Below, piece by piece: positions 5,521 through 8,898 of a stretch of 8,898 nt of DNA. Under the pieces are notes generated by a model. That model made no database searches. It saw only the letters and a program-made list of their open reading frames with translations, and had not been told where the DNA came from. Source of the stretch: Candidatus Latescibacterota bacterium (GTDB lineage Bacteria > Eisenbacteria > RBG-16-71-46 > SZUA-252); NCBI GenBank assembly GCA_016207265.1, contig JACQPZ010000049.1, positions 1 to 8,898 on the forward strand, given 5' to 3'. The number at the start of each line of letters is the position of its first letter. The first letter of the stretch is position 1. The position numbers were made by a program, and so were the translations under genes.

Positions 5521-5937
5521 ATGCGGCTCGACGCCAAGGGATACAACCTGATCGAGCTGATGGTGGTCGTGGCCGTGCTCGGGGTCCTGTTCGCGATCGC
5601 GATCCCGAATTACTACGCGTTGAAGGCGCGCTCGCAAGAGGCGCTTACGGTGGCGAACATGTACAACCTCGAAATCGCGATGATCAATTTCTCCGTCGAC
5701 CACCAGGGAATCTATCCCCAGCCAGGCGACGACGCGGAAATCCTGACGATCGTGTCCGGCGGCAAGTACCCGGAGAACCCGTTCACGGACGCAGGCGAGC
5801 CCTGGATCTGGGGTGCGCCGGGAGGGCCGCCCGGCACGATCGGCTGCGCTCCGGGTCCGAGCGGCTATGCGAAAGGGTTCGAGATCTGGGGAATGGGACG
5901 CTCCGGACAGCTCCCGCTCGTGCTCCGGAACCTGTGA
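5521..5937 (+). CDS. pilA: Divergent type IV prepilin (PilA3)
   Basis: This is a 138-residue prepilin with leader MRLDAKG and the mature start YNLIELMVVVAVLG. Residue +1 is Tyr instead of Phe and +2 is Asn, but Glu at +5 is kept. The pilin helix continues as AIAIPNYYALKARSQEALTVANMYNLEIAMINFSV. The head shares the framework of PilA1 and PilA2 (YPENPFTDAGEPWIWGAP, and an end resembling KGYGKSALL), so it is a paralogue. It has a Gly/Pro-rich loop with one cysteine (GGPPGTIGCAPGPSG, about 100-114). The ATG has purine-rich AGGGGGG (5507-5513) and AAGG (5515-5518) upstream. It has its own sigma-54 promoter and overlaps the next gene by one base. It may be a minor or alternative pilin made together with assembly factors, rather than the main subunit. 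Confidence 0.92.
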   Translation: MRLDAKGYNLIELMVVVAVLGVLFAIAIPNYYALKARSQEALTVANMYNLEIAMINFSVDHQGIYPQPGDDAEILTIVSGGKYPENPFTDAGEPWIWGAPGGPPGTIGCAPGPSGYAKGFEIWGMGRSGQLPLVLRNL

Positions 5938-6968
5938 TGGCCGAGGATCAAGGAGGGGGGTTGCCGCGCGACCGGAAGGCCCATCTTCCAGCCCCTTCGC
6001 TCACCAGCGGACTCAGAGAAGTGGAACCGCTGCCGCCCGTCCGTCTCGAGAATGTCTCGAAGGTCTACCGCGATCCCATGACGCTGAGGCCGTTCACCGC
6101 GGTGGACGGCGTTTCGCTCACGCTCGAGCGCGGCGAGATCCTCGGCCTCCTGGGGCCGAACGGGGCGGGAAAGACCTCCACGATCAAGATGATCCTCGGG
6201 CTGACGCGGCCGACCCGGGGAGTAATCCGGATCGAGGGGCGGGATCCCTGGGACTCCGACGCGCGAAAGCGCCTCGGCTACCTTCCCGAGAATCCCTGTT
6301 TCTACGACCATCTCGGCGCGGCCGAGTACCTGGATCTCGTCGGGGCCCTGTTCGGCCTGAGCCGCGTGGCGTCGCGCCGGCGCTCCGAGGCGCTTCTCGC
6401 GCGGCTCGGACTGGCCGCCCACGCCCGCAAGCCGCTTCGCAAGTTCTCCAAGGGAATGACGCAGCGCCTCGGGATCTGCCAGGCGCTTCTGAACGAGCCG
6501 AGTCTGCTCGTCCTGGACGAGCCGATGTCGGGCCTCGACCCGATCGGCCGCGCCGAGGCGAAGCAGCTCCTCCGCGAAGAGCGGGACAAAGGAACCACGA
6601 TCCTCCTGAGCTCGCACGTCCTTTCCGAGACGGAGTCCCTCTGCGACCGTGTGGCGATCCTCCACCGCGGCCGCGTGCACGAGGTCGGAGGCGTCTCGGA
6701 GCTCCTCTCGTCGGGCGTACTCGAGTGGGAGATCGCCGTGGACTCCCTCTCCGACGAGCGGGCCGCGATATTGAGATCCCGGGGGCACTCGGTTCAATCG
6801 GTGGGGCGGCGGTGGGTCGTGCGGGTCGAGCGGGAATCGGAGGTTCAGGAGGTGCTCCGGGATCTCGTCCAGGAGCGCGCGACGATCCGATCGGTGGAGC
6901 CGAGGCGGGAGAGCCTCGAGGACTACTTTGTCCGCGCGCTCGGCGCGGACGGGAGACCGGCGTCGTGA
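5937..6968 (+). CDS. pilH: ABC transporter ATP-binding protein (PilH-like, Myxococcus nomenclature)
   Basis: This is the cytoplasmic ATPase subunit of an ABC transporter, 343 residues from the ATG at 5937. It shows Walker A GPNGAGKT (73-80), GYLPE in place of the Q-loop (114-118), signature FSKGM (170-174), Walker B LLVLDEPMSGLD (190-201) and the H-loop histidine H227. This pattern matches the ABC-2/NatA-like group, and a C-terminal accessory region of about 90 residues follows. The ATG overlaps the pilA3 stop by one base (TGATG), so translation is probably coupled. The first 34 residues before PVRLENVSKVY are poorly structured, and a TTG at 5961 with a strong ribosome-binding site may be the true start. 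The partner permease follows with a 4-nt overlap. In M. xanthus an ABC ATPase at this position (PilH) is needed for pili; it is unrelated to the CheY-like PilH of Pseudomonas. The substrate is unknown. Confidence 0.85.
   Translation: MAEDQGGGLPRDRKAHLPAPSLTSGLREVEPLPPVRLENVSKVYRDPMTLRPFTAVDGVSLTLERGEILGLLGPNGAGKTSTIKMILGLTRPTRGVIRIEGRDPWDSDARKRLGYLPENPCFYDHLGAAEYLDLVGALFGLSRVASRRRSEALLARLGLAAHARKPLRKFSKGMTQRLGICQALLNEPSLLVLDEPMSGLDPIGRAEAKQLLREERDKGTTILLSSHVLSETESLCDRVAILHRGRVHEVGGVSELLSSGVLEWEIAVDSLSDERAAILRSRGHSVQSVGRRWVVRVERESEVQEVLRDLVQERATIRSVEPRRESLEDYFVRALGADGRPAS
5951..5956 (+). promoter_or_regulatory. Strong Shine-Dalgarno inside the annotated pilH start, favouring TTG 5961
   Basis: AGGAGG, continuing as a run of G, lies 4 nt before an in-frame TTG at 5961. 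The ATG at 5937 has only weak upstream complementarity. Starting at TTG would shorten the protein by eight residues and place the start 23 nt after the pilA3 stop. Confidence 0.5.
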
Positions 6969-7732
6969 CCCGCGTTCTCGCCATCGCCCGGAACACGCTT
7001 CGCGAGGTGGCGCGCGAGCGGGTCGTGCTCGTGCTTGCGATGTTCGGCTTGGCGCTCGTCGTGGGGGCGCAGGCGCTCTCGCCGCTCGCCCTGGGCGAGG
7101 GACGCAAGGTCGTCATCGACTTCGGGCTCGCGGGGGCCTCGCTCCTCGCGACGACGCTCGCGGTGTTCCTGGGGTCCACGCTCCTCCACAAGGAGCTCGA
7201 GCGGCGGACCGTCTATTCGATCCTCGCGAAGCCGATCCGCCGCGAGGAATTCTTGATCGGCAAGTTCCTCGGGCTCTGGTTCACGACCTCGATGCTGCTC
7301 GCCGGCATGGCCGTGATCCTCCTCGCCGTTGTGACCCTCGCGTACCGGGACACGCCCTGGCAGATCCTCGGAGCGGTCGGTCTCACGCTGATGGAGCTGG
7401 GGATCGTGACGGCCGTCGTGATCCTCTTCTCCTCGTTCACGACCCCCGCGCTCACGGCCTTCTTCGCCGTTGCGGCGACCGTCGCCGGACATTTCGCGGA
7501 GGATCTCCGGTACTTCGCGTCCCAAGGAGCCTCCCCGGCGGTGCAGGCTCTGACCCAGGGAGCCTACTGGATCCTTCCGCACCTGGACGTCTTCAATGCA
7601 CGCGGCCTCGTCGTGCACGGCCTCTCCGTGGGGCCCGACCGCCTCGCGTTCGGCTTCGCGTACGGTCTCCTCTACGCGATCGGGATCATGGTGCTCGCGG
7701 GAGTGATCTTCCGGCGCCGGGAGTTTCGGTGA
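6965..7732 (+). CDS. pilI: ABC-2 type transporter permease (PilI-like, Myxococcus nomenclature)
   Basis: This 255-residue integral membrane protein is the permease partner of the preceding ATPase. Hydrophobic segments are seen at about 18-35, 52-72, 104-126, 134-157, 161-177 and 229-250, the six-span layout of ABC-2 permeases. The stretch KELERRTVYSILAKPIRREE (76-95) is the cytoplasmic region typical of NosY/ABC-2 permeases, expected to contact the ATPase. The GTG start overlaps the ATPase stop by 4 nt (GTGA), with GGGAG at 6951-6955. The next gene overlaps by 4 nt in the same way. An ABC-2 pair inside a pilus operon is known in M. xanthus, where it is required for pilus assembly; the transported substrate is not established. 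It is unrelated to the CheW-like PilI of Pseudomonas. Confidence 0.82.
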   Translation: MTRVLAIARNTLREVARERVVLVLAMFGLALVVGAQALSPLALGEGRKVVIDFGLAGASLLATTLAVFLGSTLLHKELERRTVYSILAKPIRREEFLIGKFLGLWFTTSMLLAGMAVILLAVVTLAYRDTPWQILGAVGLTLMELGIVTAVVILFSSFTTPALTAFFAVAATVAGHFAEDLRYFASQGASPAVQALTQGAYWILPHLDVFNARGLVVHGLSVGPDRLAFGFAYGLLYAIGIMVLAGVIFRRREFR

Positions 7733-8391
7733 CGGCGAGGATCGATCGCGCCGTCGTCGCCGGCGTCGCGTGCGCCGGGCTCCTCGTCGCGCTCGCGGGA
7801 TTGATCGAGCGGGCAGCCGGATCCCGATTCGAGCGGGCACGCGAGGAGGAGCTTCTCTATTACCCCTCGGGGTTCATGGTGCGGCAGGCCGCGCTCGGCT
7901 ACGAGACGGCCGCCGCCGACATCGCCTGGCTGCGCGGGGTCCAGTACTACGGGGAGCACCGGCTCACCGACCAGAAGTTCGACATGATCGGCCACGTCAT
8001 GCGGATCGTCGCCGATCTCGATCCTCAGTTCGTGGAGCCGTACGTGTTCGGCGCATTCGTGCTCGCGCAGGAGCTCAAGCAGCCGGAGCGCGGGCTCGAG
8101 CTTCTCGAGCGAGGCATGCGGGCCAATCCGGCGAATTGGAGGCTCGCGTTCGAGACCGGCTTCCTCCACTACGTCTGCCGGCATGACTTCGCCGCCGCGG
8201 GGCGCTACTTCACGTGGGCGAGCCGGATGCCCGGGCACCCGGACTACGCCGAGCGGTTCGCGGCGTTCGCGAACGAGCGGGCGGGGAACACCGGGATGGC
8301 GGTCCTCCTCTGGAAGCAGGTGCTCGCGACCGGGAACCGCTACATGCAGGACGTCGCGCGGCGCGAGCTTGAGCGACTGGAGGCGATCTGA
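7729..8391 (+). CDS. Membrane-anchored TPR-like protein of the pilus operon
   Basis: This is a 220-residue protein with an N-terminal hydrophobic segment (about 8-25) that looks like an uncleaved anchor or signal. The rest is soluble and probably extracytoplasmic. From about 85 to 215 the sequence has helical-repeat character typical of tetratricopeptide repeats (VADLDPQFVEPYVFGAFVL, ERGLELLERGMRANPANWR, AGNTGMAVLLWKQVLATG). The segment YYPSGFMVRQAALGYETAAA (44-63) is not TPR-like and may be family-specific. The GTG start overlaps the permease stop by 4 nt, with GGGAG at 7719-7723; the stop overlaps pilD by one base. The context suggests a scaffold that works with the ABC transporter or with pilus assembly. 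M. xanthus has an extra gene, pilG, beside its pilHI; I cannot say whether this is its counterpart. Exact function is unknown. Confidence 0.72.
   Translation: MTARIDRAVVAGVACAGLLVALAGLIERAAGSRFERAREEELLYYPSGFMVRQAALGYETAAADIAWLRGVQYYGEHRLTDQKFDMIGHVMRIVADLDPQFVEPYVFGAFVLAQELKQPERGLELLERGMRANPANWRLAFETGFLHYVCRHDFAAAGRYFTWASRMPGHPDYAERFAAFANERAGNTGMAVLLWKQVLATGNRYMQDVARRELERLEAI
8379..8383 (+). promoter_or_regulatory. Ribosome-binding site of pilD
   Basis: GGAGG lies 7 nt before the ATG at 8391, within the end of the TPR-like gene. It confirms the pilD start at the TGATG overlap. Confidence 0.75.
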
Positions 8392-8898
8392 TGGAGACGA
8401 GGGTCCTGGCGCAGGGGTTGGCGTTCCTTCTGGGCCTCATGCTGGGGAGCTTTCTCAACGTCGTCATCGCGCGCCTCCCGCGGGGCGAATCGATCGTCAG
8501 GCCTCCCTCGCGCTGTCCCCGCTGCAAGGAGCGGATTCGCCCCTGGGACAACGTGCCCGTGCTCTCCTACGTTCTCTTGCGGGGCCGCTGCCGGCATTGC
8601 CGGAAGGCCATCTCGTGGCGGTACCCGATCGTCGAGCTCTCGGCAGGGCTTCTGCTCTGGATCCTGGTCGGGCGCGTAGCGGATCCGTGGGTGTTGCTGC
8701 CGCAGGGGGCGTTTCTGCTCGCGCTCCTCGCGGTCGCGTGGATCGATCTCGATACCCGGACGATTCCGGACGCCGTGACGATTCCGGGCGTCGGCGTGGG
8801 ACTGGCGGCCAGCCTGTTCGCGCCGCCGGGATTGGCGGGGGCGTTGCTCGGCGCGCTCTCCGGCGGCGTGAGCCTGTGGCTCGTGGGCGCGCTCTACG
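8391..8898 (+). CDS. pilD: Prepilin peptidase / N-methyltransferase PilD, 3' truncated
   Basis: PilD is the inner-membrane aspartic protease (family A24) that cuts prepilins after the leader Gly and methylates the new N-terminus. The frame is open to the end of the window, giving 169 residues. Visible are LGSFLNVVIARLP (18-30), the two cysteine pairs C42-x2-C45 and C67-x2-C70 of the N-terminal methyltransferase domain, RYPIVEL (77-83) and the first catalytic Asp region WIDLDTRTIPD (117-127, D119). The second catalytic motif, GxGD, must lie beyond the window. Family members are usually about 250-290 residues. The ATG overlaps the stop of the TPR-like gene by one base, so pilD is the fifth gene of the sigma-54 unit starting with pilA3. 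The four cysteines indicate a bifunctional peptidase/methylase. Its substrates certainly include the three prepilins here by motif. Confidence 0.95.
   Translation, partial: METRVLAQGLAFLLGLMLGSFLNVVIARLPRGESIVRPPSRCPRCKERIRPWDNVPVLSYVLLRGRCRHCRKAISWRYPIVELSAGLLLWILVGRVADPWVLLPQGAFLLALLAVAWIDLDTRTIPDAVTIPGVGVGLAASLFAPPGLAGALLGALSGGVSLWLVGALY

Noticed and set aside
4485..5937. Conductive (Geobacter-type) e-pilin interpretation
   Set aside because: The mature pilins are about 128-131 residues with full heads, much longer than the roughly 61-residue Geobacter PilA. Aromatic residues at +1 and +24 alone are common in type IVa pilins.
8407..8422. TGGCGCAGGGGTTGGC as a third sigma-54 promoter at pilD
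   Set aside because: The -12 element lacks the essential GC (reads GG) and lies inside the pilD coding region within an overlapping operon.
1..8898. Mobile element, phage, CRISPR or tRNA features
   Set aside because: No transposase, integrase, array of short repeats, or cloverleaf-like sequence was seen; the only long repeat is the pilA duplication.

Overview
The window is a type IV pilus (T4P) biogenesis locus from a GC-rich bacterium. Every recognisable gene is on the + strand. The gene order is pilC (5' truncated), pilS, pilR, three pilA-type major or minor pilin genes, an ABC-transporter ATPase, an ABC-2 type permease, a TPR-like membrane-anchored protein, and pilD (3' truncated). This resembles the Myxococcus xanthus pil cluster (pilC-S-R-A-G-H-I-D, recalled rather than searched), where pilH and pilI encode an ABC transporter. 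The pilins, with motifs such as RARESSVKANMHSFQLAIEDF, look more like those of environmental FCB-type or deltaproteobacteria-like lineages (for example Candidatus Eisenbacteria) than like gamma-proteobacterial PilA. That taxonomic reading is weak and comes from memory.

Region by region: 2-4228 holds the inner-membrane platform protein PilC and the PilS/PilR two-component system. These are packed with gaps of 8 and 25 nt and are probably one transcript entering from upstream. Next is a 256-nt intergenic region with an AT-rich patch, inverted repeats and a near-consensus sigma-54 promoter (4394-4409). It drives pilA1 and pilA2, two 135-residue prepilins that are about 83% identical, and the unit closes with a textbook intrinsic terminator (5337-5378). 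A second sigma-54 promoter (5437-5452) with the same TGGCATGCG core precedes a divergent third pilin, pilA3. That gene is translationally chained (1- or 4-nt overlaps) to the ABC ATPase, permease, TPR-like protein and prepilin peptidase.

Read together, PilS (membrane sensor kinase) would phosphorylate PilR (sigma-54 activator), which would switch on two units. One is a short terminated pilin transcript for abundant subunit. The other is a longer transcript for a special pilin plus the transporter, accessory protein and PilD. PilD would process all three prepilins, and PilC would be the platform for their assembly.

No tRNA, rRNA, CRISPR, insertion sequence or phage feature was seen. The most interesting points are the paired sigma-54 promoters, the split of the three pilins between them, and the poorly understood ABC-transporter/TPR module inside a pilus operon.
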